From Sinorhizobium glycinis (lineage in GTDB: Bacteria > Pseudomonadota > Alphaproteobacteria > Rhizobiales > Rhizobiaceae): a DNA stretch of 64,000 nucleotides. The DNA is taken from positions 372,001 to 436,000 of the forward strand of contig NZ_LPUX01000060.1 in assembly GCF_001651865.1 (NCBI RefSeq), read 5' to 3'. The notes beneath the pieces are model-generated. The model was given only the letters and a program-made list of their open reading frames with translations, was not told where the DNA came from and made no database searches. Below, piece by piece: positions 1 through 10,535 of the stretch. The number at the start of each line of letters is the position of its first letter. Positions within the stretch are counted from its first letter, which is position 1. Position numbers and translations under genes: made by a program.

Positions 1-1
1 G

Positions 2-604
2 ATCGCCCGCGGCGAGGCGGACATCGTCATCGGCACGCAGCTCGTCGCCAAGGGCCACAATTTTCCGATGATGACGCTGGTCGGCATCGTCGACGCCGAT
101 CTCGGCCTCGCCAATGGCGATCCGCGGGCCGCCGAGCGGACCTTCCAACTCTTGTCGCAGGTGACGGGCCGTGCCGGTCGGACGGGTCTCAAAAGCCTTG
201 GCCTCCTGCAGACCTACCAGCCGCAGCATCCGGTGATGCAGGCGATCGTGTCGGGCGATTCGGACGCCTTCTACGACCGCGAGATCCATGAGCGGGAACG
301 TGCGGCGCTGCCGCCCTTCGGCCGGCTTGCCTCGATCATCGTTTCCGCCGACGCGCGCAGCGATGCCGAGGGCCACGCCCGCGCCTTGCGCAACGCGGCG
401 CCGCGCGTCGACGGCATTTCCGTGCTGGGTCCGGCCGAGGCGCCACTTGCGCTGATCCGCGGCCGGCATCGGTTCCGGCTGCTTGTTCACGGAAGGCGCA
501 ACAGCGACATGCAGTCCTTCCTGAAGGCGATGATTGCCGGGGGGCCGAAGGAGCGCGGCTCGATCAGCGTCCAGCTCGACGTCGATCCGCAGAGTTTTCT
601 GTGA
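2..604 (+). CDS. priA: Primosomal protein N' (PriA helicase), 3' part
   Basis: This is the C-terminal part of the replication-restart helicase PriA, which binds stalled or recombined forks and reloads the replicative helicase. The reading frame is open from the first bases of the window, so the start lies upstream. Visible signatures are helicase motif V (GTQLVAKGHNFP) and motif VI (QVTGRAGR, just after an AERTFQLLSQ stretch), followed by the usual PriA C-terminal domain with ALPPFGRLA and a GPAEAPLALIRGRHRFRLLV segment ahead of the stop. About 200 residues are present out of the roughly 730 usual for the family. It reads towards the ATP synthase operon, a neighbourhood I recall from rhizobial chromosomes. 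The identification is secure because two helicase motifs are intact. Confidence 0.95.
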   Translation: MARGEADIVIGTQLVAKGHNFPMMTLVGIVDADLGLANGDPRAAERTFQLLSQVTGRAGRTGLKSLGLLQTYQPQHPVMQAIVSGDSDAFYDREIHERERAALPPFGRLASIIVSADARSDAEGHARALRNAAPRVDGISVLGPAEAPLALIRGRHRFRLLVHGRRNSDMQSFLKAMIAGGPKERGSISVQLDVDPQSFL

Positions 605-723
605 TTGCAACCGGACCTGCCATGCAGCCGATTCCCATCGTCGTGTACATGCGCTAGACCAGTGGGCGTCGGCGAGAATCGTTTCTCGGCCGGCGATACC
701 AATGACCTGCCGCGGGGAAGGGC

Positions 724-1110
724 ATGGAGTTCTATATTCCGACGGAAACCGGGGAGTTCCTGGCCTTTTGCGCGGCCGGGGCGGCGATGCTGATCGGTCT
801 CGTCATGCTCTTTGCGCCGCGTCTTACCTTTCGTGCCGCCGGAATCGGCGTCGCCGAGGGCCGGCGCGGCGGGCTGGCGGAGGCGCGCTCCACCATGGGA
901 GGCATGCATGTGGGCCTCGGCCTCGGCGCGATCCTGCTGGCCCAGCCGATGGTCTATCTCGCCGTCGGCGCCGCCTTTGCGCTCGCGGCATTCGGCCGCA
1001 TGCTGTCGATGATGAGCGACAACGGCGCGACGCTTTTCAACTGGGCCGCGCTTGCCGTCCAGTCGGCGCTTGCCATCCTGCCGCTCGCCTATGTTTTCGG
1101 GTTCATCTGA
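724..1110 (+). CDS. Small integral membrane protein, DUF4345-like
   Basis: This 128-residue protein has about four hydrophobic segments: near residues 12-30, 60-75, 78-95 and 105-127. The central GGMHVGLGLGAILL segment and the following GRMLSMMSDNG resemble the glycine-rich helix and GR-type loop of DUF4345 family membrane proteins, whose function is unknown. The ATG follows a GGGGAAGGGC stretch that can serve as a ribosome binding site. It lies alone between priA and the atp operon on the same strand, with about 250 bp before atpH, and probably has its own promoter. The family call is from pattern recognition only. What is clear is that it is a short multi-pass inner-membrane protein of normal local codon use. 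Confidence 0.7.
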   Translation: MEFYIPTETGEFLAFCAAGAAMLIGLVMLFAPRLTFRAAGIGVAEGRRGGLAEARSTMGGMHVGLGLGAILLAQPMVYLAVGAAFALAAFGRMLSMMSDNGATLFNWAALAVQSALAILPLAYVFGFI

Positions 1111-1360
1111 CGATCTCGGGACGGGCGTAAATCCGGGCTCCCAGCAATTTAGGCAAAATTCCGTCGAACGGGGCGGTGTAATGCCGCATTCCTGCCGTTG
1201 GCGTGTTGCGAGTCCAAACATCCTATGCTAGACGAACCGCGAATTGCGGGGGAAGTGGGTCGAAAGGCCTCGATATCCTGCGAGTTATTGCAGCAAATTC
1301 AAGATGTTAGGCCAACGGTTCGCCGCTGCTGACGCTCTTGGATGATTTTGAGAGAAGCTT

Positions 1361-1927
1361 GTGCCCGTGGCCGACACATCCCAGCTTATTTCCGGTGTTG
1401 CAGAAAGATATGCGTCCTCGCTTTTCGAACTCGCCCTGGAGGCTGGTTCGGTCGAGACGGTCGGTGCCGACCTCGATCGCGTCCAGACGCTGATCGACGG
1501 CAGCGAGGATCTGAAGCGGCTGATCGTGAGCCCGGTCTTTTCTGCCGATGATCAGTTCAAGGCCGTTTCGGCGCTGGTCGAGAAATTCGGTTTCTCCGGG
1601 CTCGTCGGTAACTTCCTCAAGGTCGTGGCGCGCAATCGCCGTCTCTTCGCGCTGCCGGGCAGCATCAAGGCATTCCGCCTGATCGCCGCTCGCCACCGTG
1701 GTGAAATCACCGCCGACGTCACGTCGGCGCATGCGCTCACCGAAGCGCAGCAAACCGAATTGAAGGCGACGCTCAAGGGCGTCACCGGCAAAGACGTGGC
1801 GGTCAACGTCACCGTCGACCCGTCTATTCTTGGAGGTCTGATCGTCAAGGTCGGGTCCCGCCAGATTGACACCTCCCTTCGCACCAAACTCTCTACCCTT
1901 AAGCTTGCACTGAAAGAGGTCGGCTGA
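1361..1927 (+). CDS. atpH: ATP synthase F1, delta subunit
   Basis: The delta subunit (OSCP-like) sits on top of the F1 head and ties it to the peripheral b-subunit stalk, so that torque from proton flow is not lost. The 188-residue protein has the typical N-terminal helical domain ([19 protein letters not shown]) and the C-terminal motif ending [20 protein letters not shown], which is diagnostic of the family. The start is GTG, preceded by GAGAGAAG at a suitable distance; a second GTG two codons later is a possible alternative. It is the first gene of an operon atpHAGDC, and its stop overlaps the atpA start in TGATG, so translation is probably coupled. The F0 genes are not in this window, which is normal for rhizobia, where F1 and F0 operons are separate. 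Confidence 0.97.
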   Translation: MPVADTSQLISGVAERYASSLFELALEAGSVETVGADLDRVQTLIDGSEDLKRLIVSPVFSADDQFKAVSALVEKFGFSGLVGNFLKVVARNRRLFALPGSIKAFRLIAARHRGEITADVTSAHALTEAQQTELKATLKGVTGKDVAVNVTVDPSILGGLIVKVGSRQIDTSLRTKLSTLKLALKEVG

Positions 1928-3456
1928 TGGATATCCGCGCCGCGGAAATTTCCGCAATTCTCAAAGATCAGATCAAAAATTTCGGCCAGGAAGCAGAAGT
2001 CTCCGAAGTCGGCCAGGTGCTCTCCGTCGGTGACGGTATCGCCCGCGTCTACGGCCTCGACAATGTCCAGGCAGGCGAGATGGTCGAATTCCCGGGCGGA
2101 ATTCGCGGCATGGCGCTGAACCTCGAAGCCGACAATGTCGGTGTGGTTATCTTCGGCTCCGACCGTGACATCAAGGAAGGCGACACCGTCAAGCGGACCG
2201 GCGCCATCGTGGACGTTCCGGTTGGTCCGGAACTGCTCGGCCGCGTCGTCGACGCGCTCGGCAACCCGATCGACGGCAAGGGCCCGATCAACGCCAAGCA
2301 GCGCGCCCGCGTCGACGTCAAGGCGCCCGGCATCATTCCGCGCAAGTCGGTGCATGAGCCGATGTCGACCGGCCTCAAGGCCATCGACGCCCTCATCCCG
2401 GTCGGCCGCGGCCAGCGCGAACTGGTCATCGGCGACCGCCAGACCGGCAAGACCGCGATCATCCTCGACACGATCCTCAACCAGAAGGCCATTCACGACA
2501 ATGGTCCGGAAGGTGACAAGCTCTATTGCGTCTACGTCGCCATCGGCCAGAAGCGCTCGACGGTTGCGCAGTTCGTGAAGGTGCTCGAAGAGCGCGGCGC
2601 GCTGCAGTACTCGATCATCGTCGCTGCGACCGCCTCCGACCCGGCGCCGATGCAGTACCTCGCTCCGTTCGCCGGCTGCGCGATGGGCGAATACTTCCGC
2701 GACAACGGCAAGCATGCGCTGATCGGCTATGACGACCTTTCCAAGCAGGCCGTCGCCTACCGCCAGATGTCGCTGCTCTTGCGCCGCCCGCCGGGCCGCG
2801 AAGCCTATCCGGGCGACGTCTTCTACCTGCATTCCCGTCTCCTCGAGCGCGCTGCAAAGCTCTCCGACGAGAAGGGCGCCGGCTCGCTGACCGCTCTGCC
2901 GGTCATCGAAACGCAGGGCAACGACGTGTCCGCGTTCATTCCGACCAACGTGATCTCGATCACCGACGGCCAGATCTTCCTTGAAACCGACCTGTTCTAC
3001 CAGGGCATCCGTCCGGCCGTTAACGTCGGTCTGTCGGTTTCACGCGTCGGCTCCTCCGCCCAGATCAAGGCGATGAAGCAGGTCGCAGGCTCCATCAAGG
3101 GCGAACTCGCCCAGTACCGCGAAATGGCGGCCTTCGCGCAGTTCGGCTCGGACCTCGACGCCGCCACGCAGCGCCTGCTCAACCGTGGTGCCCGCCTGAC
3201 CGAACTCCTGAAGCAGCCGCAGTTCTCGCCGCTGAAGACGGAAGAGCAGGTCGCGGTGATCTTCGCCGGCGTCAACGGCTATCTCGACAAGCTGCCGGTC
3301 AACCAGGTCGGCAAGTTTGAGCAGGGTCTGCTTTCCTACCTGCGTTCGGAAGGCAAGGCCGTTCTGGATACCATCCGTACGGAAAAGGCGATCTCGGACG
3401 ACACCAAGGCCAAGCTGAAGGCTGCAATCGACAGCTTCTCCAAGTCTTTCGCCTGA
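1927..3456 (+). CDS. atpA: ATP synthase F1, alpha subunit
   Basis: The alpha subunit alternates with beta in the F1 hexamer and carries the non-catalytic nucleotide sites. The 509-residue length is normal. Visible motifs are the Walker A loop [10 protein letters not shown] near residue 170, the signature [17 protein letters not shown] with the conserved arginine finger near residue 370, and the C-terminal helical bundle. The ATG overlaps the stop of atpH by one base (TGATG), so translation probably depends on ribosomes finishing atpH. Codon use is strongly biased to C- and G-ending codons, as expected for a highly expressed gene. The neighbours atpH upstream and atpG 27 bp downstream confirm the operon. 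Confidence 0.99.
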   Translation: MDIRAAEISAILKDQIKNFGQEAEVSEVGQVLSVGDGIARVYGLDNVQAGEMVEFPGGIRGMALNLEADNVGVVIFGSDRDIKEGDTVKRTGAIVDVPVGPELLGRVVDALGNPIDGKGPINAKQRARVDVKAPGIIPRKSVHEPMSTGLKAIDALIPVGRGQRELVIGDRQTGKTAIILDTILNQKAIHDNGPEGDKLYCVYVAIGQKRSTVAQFVKVLEERGALQYSIIVAATASDPAPMQYLAPFAGCAMGEYFRDNGKHALIGYDDLSKQAVAYRQMSLLLRRPPGREAYPGDVFYLHSRLLERAAKLSDEKGAGSLTALPVIETQGNDVSAFIPTNVISITDGQIFLETDLFYQGIRPAVNVGLSVSRVGSSAQIKAMKQVAGSIKGELAQYREMAAFAQFGSDLDAATQRLLNRGARLTELLKQPQFSPLKTEEQVAVIFAGVNGYLDKLPVNQVGKFEQGLLSYLRSEGKAVLDTIRTEKAISDDTKAKLKAAIDSFSKSFA

Positions 3457-3483
3457 GCGGACTTCAACTAGGACGGACAACGG

Positions 3484-4365
3484 ATGCCTTCACTTAAGGA
3501 TCTGAAGAACCGGATCGCCTCCGTCAAGGCGACGCAGAAGATCACCAAGGCGATGAAGATGGTCGCCGCGGCAAAGCTTCGGCGTGCCCAGGAGGCGGCC
3601 GAGGCCGCCCGGCCCTATTCGCAGCGCATGGCTGCCGTTCTCGCCAATATCGCCGAGGCGGTCGGCGCGGACGACAGCGCGCCGCGGCTGATGACGGGCA
3701 CCGGCAGGGACGACACGCACCTGCTGGTCGTCTGCACGGCGGAGCGCGGTCTCTGCGGCGGCTTCAATTCGCAGATCGCCCGCTTTGCCCGCGATCACGT
3801 GCGCAAGCTGCTCGCCCAGGGCAAGACGGTCAAGATCATCTGCGTCGGCAAGAAGGGCTTCGATATCCTGCGGCGCGAATTCGCGTCGCTGATCATCGAC
3901 CGCGTCGACCTGCGCGAGATCAAGAAGATCGGTTTCGAGAATGCCGACCGGATCGGCCACAAGGTCATCGAGCTCTTCGAAAAGGGTGAGTTCGACGTTT
4001 GCACCTTGTTCTATTCCGAGTTCAAGTCCGTTATTTCGCAGGTTCCGACCGCCCAGCAGCTCATCCCGGCATCGGCCGGTACCGTTGCTGCCGAGGCAGA
4101 CAGCGCATCGGCGATCTACGAATACGAGCCGGACGCTGCGGCCATCCTCACCGATCTCATTCCGCGCAACATTTCCGTCCAGATCTTCCGGGCCCTGCTC
4201 GAGAACGTCGCCGGCGAAATGGGCGCCAAGATGAGTGCCATGGACAATGCGACGCGCAATGCCGGTGAGATGATCAACAAGCTGACGCTCAACTACAACC
4301 GTCAGCGGCAGGCGCAGATCACCAAGGAACTCATTGAAATCATCTCGGGCGCGGAAGCGCTCTAA
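3484..4365 (+). CDS. atpG: ATP synthase F1, gamma subunit
   Basis: The gamma subunit is the central rotor shaft of F1; its long N- and C-terminal helices form a coiled coil inside the alpha-beta hexamer. The 293-residue protein opens with [20 protein letters not shown], a hallmark of the family, has the [12 protein letters not shown] motif near residue 85 and ends with the conserved rotor helix [15 protein letters not shown] followed by [18 protein letters not shown]. The start ATG follows a GGACAACGG stretch and lies 27 bp after atpA. It is followed 24 bp later by atpD, so it is co-transcribed with the rest of the operon. Nothing is unusual in length or motifs. Confidence 0.98.
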   Translation: MPSLKDLKNRIASVKATQKITKAMKMVAAAKLRRAQEAAEAARPYSQRMAAVLANIAEAVGADDSAPRLMTGTGRDDTHLLVVCTAERGLCGGFNSQIARFARDHVRKLLAQGKTVKIICVGKKGFDILRREFASLIIDRVDLREIKKIGFENADRIGHKVIELFEKGEFDVCTLFYSEFKSVISQVPTAQQLIPASAGTVAAEADSASAIYEYEPDAAAILTDLIPRNISVQIFRALLENVAGEMGAKMSAMDNATRNAGEMINKLTLNYNRQRQAQITKELIEIISGAEAL

Positions 4366-5907
<1,542 letters not shown>

Positions 5908-5918
5908 TAGGCATCGTG

Positions 5919-5951
5919 AACCGTGGCGCGGAGCTCTCGCGCCACGGTTTT
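5919..5951 (+). terminator. Intra-operon hairpin between atpD and atpC
   Basis: A perfect 12-bp inverted repeat (AACCGTGGCGCG and its complement) with a 7-base loop is followed by TTTT. It has the form of an intrinsic terminator but lies inside the operon, between the stop of atpD and the start of atpC. It could act as a partial terminator or as a processing/stability element that lowers atpC expression relative to atpD, which fits the 3:1 beta:epsilon ratio of F1. That function is an inference; the structure is directly visible. Confidence 0.75.
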
Positions 5952-6028
5952 CATTCCGCCGCGCTGCCAAGCGGCTGAGAACATGCACAGCCGCCGATCC
6001 GCGGCGCGCTTACCAGAAGTGAATGGTC

Positions 6029-6433
6029 ATGGCCGACAGTTTCAATTTCGAGCTTGTTTCCCCGGAGCGCCTGCTGCTTTCCGCTCAGGTGACCGAAGTC
6101 GTCATCCCGGCTACCGAGGGTGAGATGACCGTCATGGCCAATCACGCTCCGACAATGACGACCGTCAAGCCGGGTGTGGTCACGGTCAGGACGGCCGACG
6201 GCAAGACCGATCGTTTCGCCGTCTTCGGTGGCTTCGCCGACATCCTGCCGACGGGTTGCACGCTGCTTGCCGAGTCGGCGGTCCATGTCGATGAGCTCGA
6301 TCGCACGGTGCTCGAGAACCGTATCGACGAGGCCCGCGCCGAGCTCGAAGGGGCGATCGACGAGAAGAAGACCCGCATCGAGCAGTTCATCGCCGAACTG
6401 ACGACACTTGGGGAGATCGTCATCCCCGCGTGA
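6029..6433 (+). CDS. atpC: ATP synthase F1, epsilon subunit
   Basis: The epsilon subunit binds the foot of gamma and regulates ATP hydrolysis. The 134-residue protein starts FNFELVSPERLLLSAQVTEVV and continues through the beta-sandwich signature PATEGEMTVMANHAPTMTTVKPG, followed by the C-terminal helical hairpin with ARAELEG. Two in-frame ATGs are close together; the second (MADSFNF) is preferred because AGAAG lies nine bases upstream of it but only three from the first. It is the last gene of the operon and is followed by a strong intrinsic terminator. Expression may be set separately from atpD by the hairpin upstream. Confidence 0.96.
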   Translation: MADSFNFELVSPERLLLSAQVTEVVIPATEGEMTVMANHAPTMTTVKPGVVTVRTADGKTDRFAVFGGFADILPTGCTLLAESAVHVDELDRTVLENRIDEARAELEGAIDEKKTRIEQFIAELTTLGEIVIPA

Positions 6434-6473
6434 AAGGGACATCCCGATAAGGGAAACGACGGATAGACATCAG

Positions 6474-6497
6474 ACCCCGCTCCGAGCGGGGTTTTTT
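6474..6497 (+). terminator. Intrinsic terminator of the atp operon
   Basis: An 8-bp stem (ACCCCGCT with AGCGGGGT) and a 3-base loop is followed by a run of T. It lies about 40 bp after the atpC stop on the same strand, so it should end the atpHAGDC transcript. Confidence 0.9.
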
Positions 6498-6575
6498 GTG
6501 CTTGCCATCTTGCTGCAATGTACCAGAGGCGGCGCGTGCAGCTATGGCGCGATCGTTTGGACGTAGGCAATTCTG

Positions 6576-6692
6576 CCCCTCACCCTAACCCTCTCCCCGC
6601 GCGCGGGGAGAGGGGACTGGAAGGCAACGCCTAGCCGCGAGTCCCTTCGCCCCGCCTGCGGGGAGAAGGTGGCCGGCAGGCCGGATGAGGGG
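6576..6692. repeat. RIME-like intergenic palindromic element
   Basis: Two GC-rich palindromes stand side by side (CTCTCCCCGC...GCGGGGAGAG and TTCGCCCCGCC...GGGGAGAAGG) and are bounded by CCCCTCACCCTAACC and GGCCGGATGAGGGG. The same pattern returns at 26039, 29402 and 56915. It matches my memory of the Rhizobium-specific intergenic mosaic elements (RIME). It is non-coding and may shape mRNA ends between the atp operon and the gene facing it. Confidence 0.85.
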
Positions 6693-6732
6693 GACGGCCT
6701 TGGATCGAAGCATCCGAATGTGCCACGAACGA

Positions 6733-6759
6733 AAATGCCCGGAGTATGTCCGGGCATTT
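6733..6759 (-). terminator. Terminator-like hairpin downstream of the saccharopine dehydrogenase-like gene
   Basis: A perfect 10-bp inverted repeat (AAATGCCCGG with CCGGGCATTT) with a 7-base loop lies about 45 bp past the stop of the minus-strand gene. On the minus strand the stem ends in a short T run. It probably ends that gene's transcript and may also block read-through from the opposite strand. Confidence 0.7.
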
Positions 6760-6802
6760 CTTATTTCCGAGGCTTGCAGCCCACGCTGCCGCTCGGACGA
6801 GG

Positions 6803-7906
6803 TTAGCCCGCCGCCCGTTCCGTCTCATGTTTTTGCGCGTAGTAGCGGCCGAAGCGGTTGGCGAGGAACGTGTCGAGGGAAACGTCTTCCTGGCGGACGA
6901 AGCCTGTCGTCGGGATATTGCCTTCGGCAAGCAGGTCGAGGACGGCGCAGATGCTGCCGGCCGTGGTGATCTGGATGCCGCTCTGCATGCGTCCCGCAAC
7001 GACGCCGCTATAGACCTTGTTGGCATAGGTCTCCTGGATGAGCCGGCCCTGGCGGAAGCCGGACACCGTTACGAAGATAACCACGACGTCCTGGGTGGTG
7101 GTCGGCAGGGCGTTTTCGAGGATGTCCTTCAGGACCTCGCGGCGATGGCGCAGGCCGAGGTCGTTCAACAGCGCCTTGAAGATCGCAGCATGGCCGGGAT
7201 AGCGGATCGTCTTGTAGTTGAGCGTCCGGACCTTGCCCTTGAGCGTCTCGCACAGCGTGCCGAGGCCGCCGGAGGTATTGAAGGCTTCGTAGGTAACGCC
7301 GTCCAAGGAAAACTCCTCGCGCTCCTCCATGGCCGGAACCTCGATCAGCGAACCTTCGACGATCGCCTCGCAGGGCTCGATATATTCGTTGATGACGCCG
7401 TCGGTGCTCCAGGTGAGATTGTAGTTCAGGGCGTTCGACGGGTATTGCGGCAAGGCGCCGACCCGCATGCGGACGCTTTCGAGCGTATCGAAATGCCTGG
7501 TGAGGTCGTTGGCGACGATCGAGATGAAGCCGGGTGCGAGGCCGCATTGCGGGATGAAGGCGGTCTTCGCTTCCGCCGCGATCGCCTTGACCTGGCGGGT
7601 CGATTCGACGTCTTCGGTGAGGTCGAGGTAGTGGATCTCCGCCTCGGCGGCAGCCCCGGCGATCGCGACCGTCAGGTGGAAGGGTGCGGCGCTCAAGACC
7701 GCGAACTTGCCTGTCAGCAGCTCAACGAGGGCTTGTCGGTCGGCGATGTCGACGACGGCGGTCGAAATCGCCTCGTGGCTCTCGACCTGCTGCAATTGTT
7801 CGGCGCTGCGGTCGGCCACGCAGACGCGGTAGTCGCCGGTATGGGCCAGCATGCGGGCAATCGTCGAGCCGATCTTGCCGGCGCCGATGACAACGATGTC
7901 TTTCAT
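6803..7906 (-). CDS. Saccharopine dehydrogenase-like NAD(P)-dependent oxidoreductase
   Basis: The 367-residue protein begins with a classic Rossmann nucleotide-binding loop (DIVVIGAGKIGSTIARML) and continues with the saccharopine-dehydrogenase family core, including the conserved CGLAPGFISIVANDL segment. Members act on lysine-derived or related amino-acid substrates (saccharopine dehydrogenase, lysine 6-dehydrogenase, carboxynorspermidine synthase), and the exact substrate cannot be told from sequence alone. It is transcribed divergently from an Lrp/AsnC regulator about 130 bp away, which suggests control by that regulator and an amino-acid substrate such as lysine. A hairpin terminator follows. 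The ATG follows a GGGGAAAAGAAG stretch that serves as ribosome binding site. The family is certain; the substrate is an inference. Confidence 0.88.
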   Translation of the reverse strand: MKDIVVIGAGKIGSTIARMLAHTGDYRVCVADRSAEQLQQVESHEAISTAVVDIADRQALVELLTGKFAVLSAAPFHLTVAIAGAAAEAEIHYLDLTEDVESTRQVKAIAAEAKTAFIPQCGLAPGFISIVANDLTRHFDTLESVRMRVGALPQYPSNALNYNLTWSTDGVINEYIEPCEAIVEGSLIEVPAMEEREEFSLDGVTYEAFNTSGGLGTLCETLKGKVRTLNYKTIRYPGHAAIFKALLNDLGLRHRREVLKDILENALPTTTQDVVVIFVTVSGFRQGRLIQETYANKVYSGVVAGRMQSGIQITTAGSICAVLDLLAEGNIPTTGFVRQEDVSLDTFLANRFGRYYAQKHETERAAG

Positions 7907-8033
7907 TCTTCTTTTCCCCTAGGGTATGAGCCTCTTCGGCTGTCATTGTCCTGCGAGGGCATGTTGATTTGAAGCGCCGATATGGCTAAATCGACGACGC
8001 ATAATCGGCATTTCGCCGATCGGAAACGACGAT

Positions 8034-8465
8034 ATGCATGTCAGCGACAAGGATCGTGAACTTCTGGCCATCCTCAGTGAGAATGCCCGCATGCCGACGG
8101 CGACGATCGCGCGGCGACTCGGCCTTTCGCGCACCACCGTGCAGGCGCGCATCGAGCGGCTCGAGCGCGAGGGGGTGATTGCCGGCTACGGTGTCCGGCT
8201 GGCGGAAAGCTACGAGAAAGGGCTTGTCAAGGCGCATGTGCTGATCACCATCGCGCCGCGGGCGCTCAGCCGCGTCACGCCGGAGTTGAGCGCGATCCGC
8301 GAGATCCGTACCTTGCACTCGGTCAGCGGTAGCTTCGACCTGATCGCCGTCGTTGCGGCGGCATCGATCAGCGAGCTGGACCTGCTGATCGATCGGATCG
8401 GCGAGATCGACGGAGTCGAAAAGACGCTGTCGTCGATCATTCTCTCGACCCGCATCGACCGCTGA
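8034..8465 (+). CDS. Lrp/AsnC family transcriptional regulator
   Basis: The 143-residue protein has the two-part Lrp layout: an N-terminal helix-turn-helix (residues about 5-60, with ILSENARMPTATIARRLGLS and RTTVQARIERLEREG) and a C-terminal RAM/ligand-binding domain (HVLITIAPRALSRV onwards, with LHSVSGSFDLIAVV). Such regulators form octamers that sense amino acids. It stands divergent to the saccharopine-dehydrogenase-like gene, and the pair probably forms a regulator-target unit for amino-acid catabolism. A second pair of the same design occurs near 39 kb with arginase. No operator was recognised with confidence in the 127-bp gap. Confidence 0.93.
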   Translation: MHVSDKDRELLAILSENARMPTATIARRLGLSRTTVQARIERLEREGVIAGYGVRLAESYEKGLVKAHVLITIAPRALSRVTPELSAIREIRTLHSVSGSFDLIAVVAAASISELDLLIDRIGEIDGVEKTLSSIILSTRIDR

Positions 8466-8472
8466 CGCTTCC

Positions 8473-9372
8473 TCAGCGGATCGTGGCGCTTTCGGTCCGG
8501 CCGCCGCCACCGTCAGGAGCGGTTTCGGTTTGCGGCTGGCCTGGCGCTGGAGCTTTGTTCCAGGCATCTGGGCCGCGAATGGCGGAAACAATCGAGCCAT
8601 CCCCGGGCGGCAGCCATTTCTCGCGATCGAAGTAGAGCTCGGCGGCGCTTTTTGCTCGCGTGCGCGCCGTCTGGTTGGCGAGGAAGTTGTAGCGTGGCGT
8701 GTTGCCCGATTCGCGCTTGAACTGGATGCGGCTGCCGAAACGCTTGAGATCGAATTCGCCGAGCGCCTGTATCTTCAGCGTCACGCTTTCGCTGTCGGCC
8801 CAATGAACCTCACGCAGAAACACTGAAGCGGCCGTCGCCGCGGCGCTGGTGACAGCCTGGGTGTCTTCGGGATGCTCGATGTTGAGCTTGACCCGGAAGG
8901 AGGTGATTTCATCCTCTTCGCTGCCTTTGACGAAGATGAAGATGGATGAACTTTTCTCCACGCCCGGGCGGGCAAAAGGAACGAGCGAGGAACATTCCCA
9001 CCGGCTGCTCTCGGCCGACTTCCATTCGAGTTCGCGAAAGCCGGCCTCCCGCAGGCCCTCGCACAGGGCACGCGGGTCGCTGCGGATCTGGCGGACGAAT
9101 TGCTGCTCCGGCGCATCAAGATCCTCGAACGTCCGGGCCGGCAGCAACGCCTTCGGGGGCTCCGCCCTCTTGGGACGCACGTGGACAGACGCGGGCGCCG
9201 GCATTGGCGCGGCCCGAGAGAGCACATCTTGCAGCCCCAGCGCCGTCAGCAACTGTTTCAGATTCCGGTGTTCGTTGGCGAGCAGCACGGTCGCGAGGAT
9301 CGCCGTGAAGATCAGCGCCACGGCGGACAGGAAGAAAGCGGCGCCGGAACGGCCTTTCTGCTTCTTCTCCAT
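8473..9372 (-). CDS. Membrane-anchored protein of unknown function
   Basis: I do not recognise a characterised family. The 299-residue protein starts with a short basic cytoplasmic tail (MEKKQKGRSG), then one hydrophobic helix (about residues 11-30, AAFFLSAVALIFTAILATVL), and has a mostly hydrophilic body that should lie in the periplasm. Two cysteines near residues 125 and 148 (RALCEGLREAG and RWECSSL) could form a disulfide. The tail is proline- and glycine-rich. I prefer the ATG at 9372, which has GGAG upstream and puts the membrane helix at the N-terminus; in-frame starts at 9423 and 9426 would add 17-18 residues. It converges closely on the Lrp gene (7 bp). It may be a rhizobial-specific conserved hypothetical. 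Confidence 0.7.
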   Translation of the reverse strand: MEKKQKGRSGAAFFLSAVALIFTAILATVLLANEHRNLKQLLTALGLQDVLSRAAPMPAPASVHVRPKRAEPPKALLPARTFEDLDAPEQQFVRQIRSDPRALCEGLREAGFRELEWKSAESSRWECSSLVPFARPGVEKSSSIFIFVKGSEEDEITSFRVKLNIEHPEDTQAVTSAAATAASVFLREVHWADSESVTLKIQALGEFDLKRFGSRIQFKRESGNTPRYNFLANQTARTRAKSAAELYFDREKWLPPGDGSIVSAIRGPDAWNKAPAPGQPQTETAPDGGGGRTESATIR

Positions 9373-9518
9373 GCCACCGTTGCTCCGACCGGGAGCGCAG
9401 GGAGTTCTCCGCCCGCGTCCCATCACCTAATCGACGGGGCACAATAAGGGATTGTGGCACCGGCCTCCAAGAGACTTTGTGCTCGAAATAGGCAAGGCAG
9501 AAGCGAAGGGCAAAAGGA

Positions 9519-9674
9519 CCCCTCCCCAACCCCTCCCCACAAGGGGGAGGGGCTACCTGGCCGCACCGTCTGGGCCTCCAACTCGACCTTCGCGCAGACG
9601 CGACGGTTCGAATTGGCAGGAGACCGCCGCTGGCGCTGAGCCCCTCCCCCTTGTGGGGAGGGGTTGGGGAGGGG
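9519..9674. repeat. MITE-like inverted-repeat element (CCCCTCCCCAACCCC family)
   Basis: Two inverted arms of about 35 bp (CCCCTCCCCAACCCCTCCCC followed by ACAAGGGGGAGGGGC, and its complement) enclose some 85 bp. The same architecture recurs at 33674-33825 and 40258-40416, always just downstream of genes. No coding capacity is apparent. It could be a small non-autonomous mobile element or a terminator-type palindrome. Confidence 0.85.
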
Positions 9675-9683
9675 TCAGTTTTT

Positions 9684-10535
9684 CTACTCCACGCGTGTCC
9701 GCTGCGCTTCCATCCGTGCCGTTCTCCAGGTCGACCAGGCGAAGGCGGCGAGGAAGATCACGGTCATCAGGAGGACGATGGTCGGGGCGGGGGCGCTGTC
9801 GATGAAGAAGGAGAGGTAGACGCCGGAAAAGGCGGCGGCGACCGCGACGACGACCGCGACGATCAGCATGCCGCGAAACGTCCGCGTCACGAGAAAGGCG
9901 ATCGCGCCGGGGGCGATCAGCATGGCGATGGCGAGGATCAGTCCGACGGCCTTCAACGCGCCGACGATCGTCAGCGACAGGATGGCCAGCAGCCCGTAAT
10001 GCAGCCAGCCGACCGGCAAGCCGACGGCGCGCGCCTGGGCCGGATCGAAGGCGTGCAGCAGCAGGTCGCGCCATTTCAAAGAAAGGATGCCGGCGGCGAA
10101 AAGTGCGATGAGGCCGGTCTCGAGGATGTCGCCCCAACCGATGCCGAGCATGTCACCGAAGAGGATGTGGTCGAGATGCACGTCGCTCTGGATCTTGGTG
10201 TAGAGCACCAGGCCAAAGCCGAACATGCCGGAAAAGACGACGCCCATCACCGTATCCTGCTTGATGCGGCTGTTTTCCTTGAGATAGCCGGTGAGCAACG
10301 CGCAACACATGCCGGCGGTAAAGGCGCCCAGAGCAAGCGGCAGCCCGACGATATAAGAGACGACGACGCCGGGGAAAACCGCGTGCGAGATCGCGTCGCC
10401 CATCAGCGACCAGCCCTTCAGCACCAGGAAGCAGGAGAGCATCGCCGTCGGGATGGCGACGAGGACCGAGATCAGCAGCGCATTGCGCATGAACTCGAAC
10501 TCGAAGACTGCAGTAAGCATGTCGAGAGAGATCAT
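9684..10535 (-). CDS. sitD: Manganese/iron ABC transporter, permease SitD
   Basis: This is one of two inner-membrane permeases of the SitABCD importer for Mn(II), and possibly Fe(II). The 283-residue protein has about eight hydrophobic segments and the family motif LKGWSLMGDAISHAVFPGVV near residue 40, typical of the ABC-3 (zinc/manganese) permease family. The start ATG overlaps the stop of the preceding permease gene by four bases (ATGA), indicating translational coupling. A long open frame extends upstream through the neighbouring gene, but only this start gives a proper N-terminus. It is the last gene of the sit operon, followed by an inverted-repeat element. Confidence 0.93.
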   Translation of the reverse strand: MISLDMLTAVFEFEFMRNALLISVLVAIPTAMLSCFLVLKGWSLMGDAISHAVFPGVVVSYIVGLPLALGAFTAGMCCALLTGYLKENSRIKQDTVMGVVFSGMFGFGLVLYTKIQSDVHLDHILFGDMLGIGWGDILETGLIALFAAGILSLKWRDLLLHAFDPAQARAVGLPVGWLHYGLLAILSLTIVGALKAVGLILAIAMLIAPGAIAFLVTRTFRGMLIVAVVVAVAAAFSGVYLSFFIDSAPAPTIVLLMTVIFLAAFAWSTWRTARMEAQRTRVE

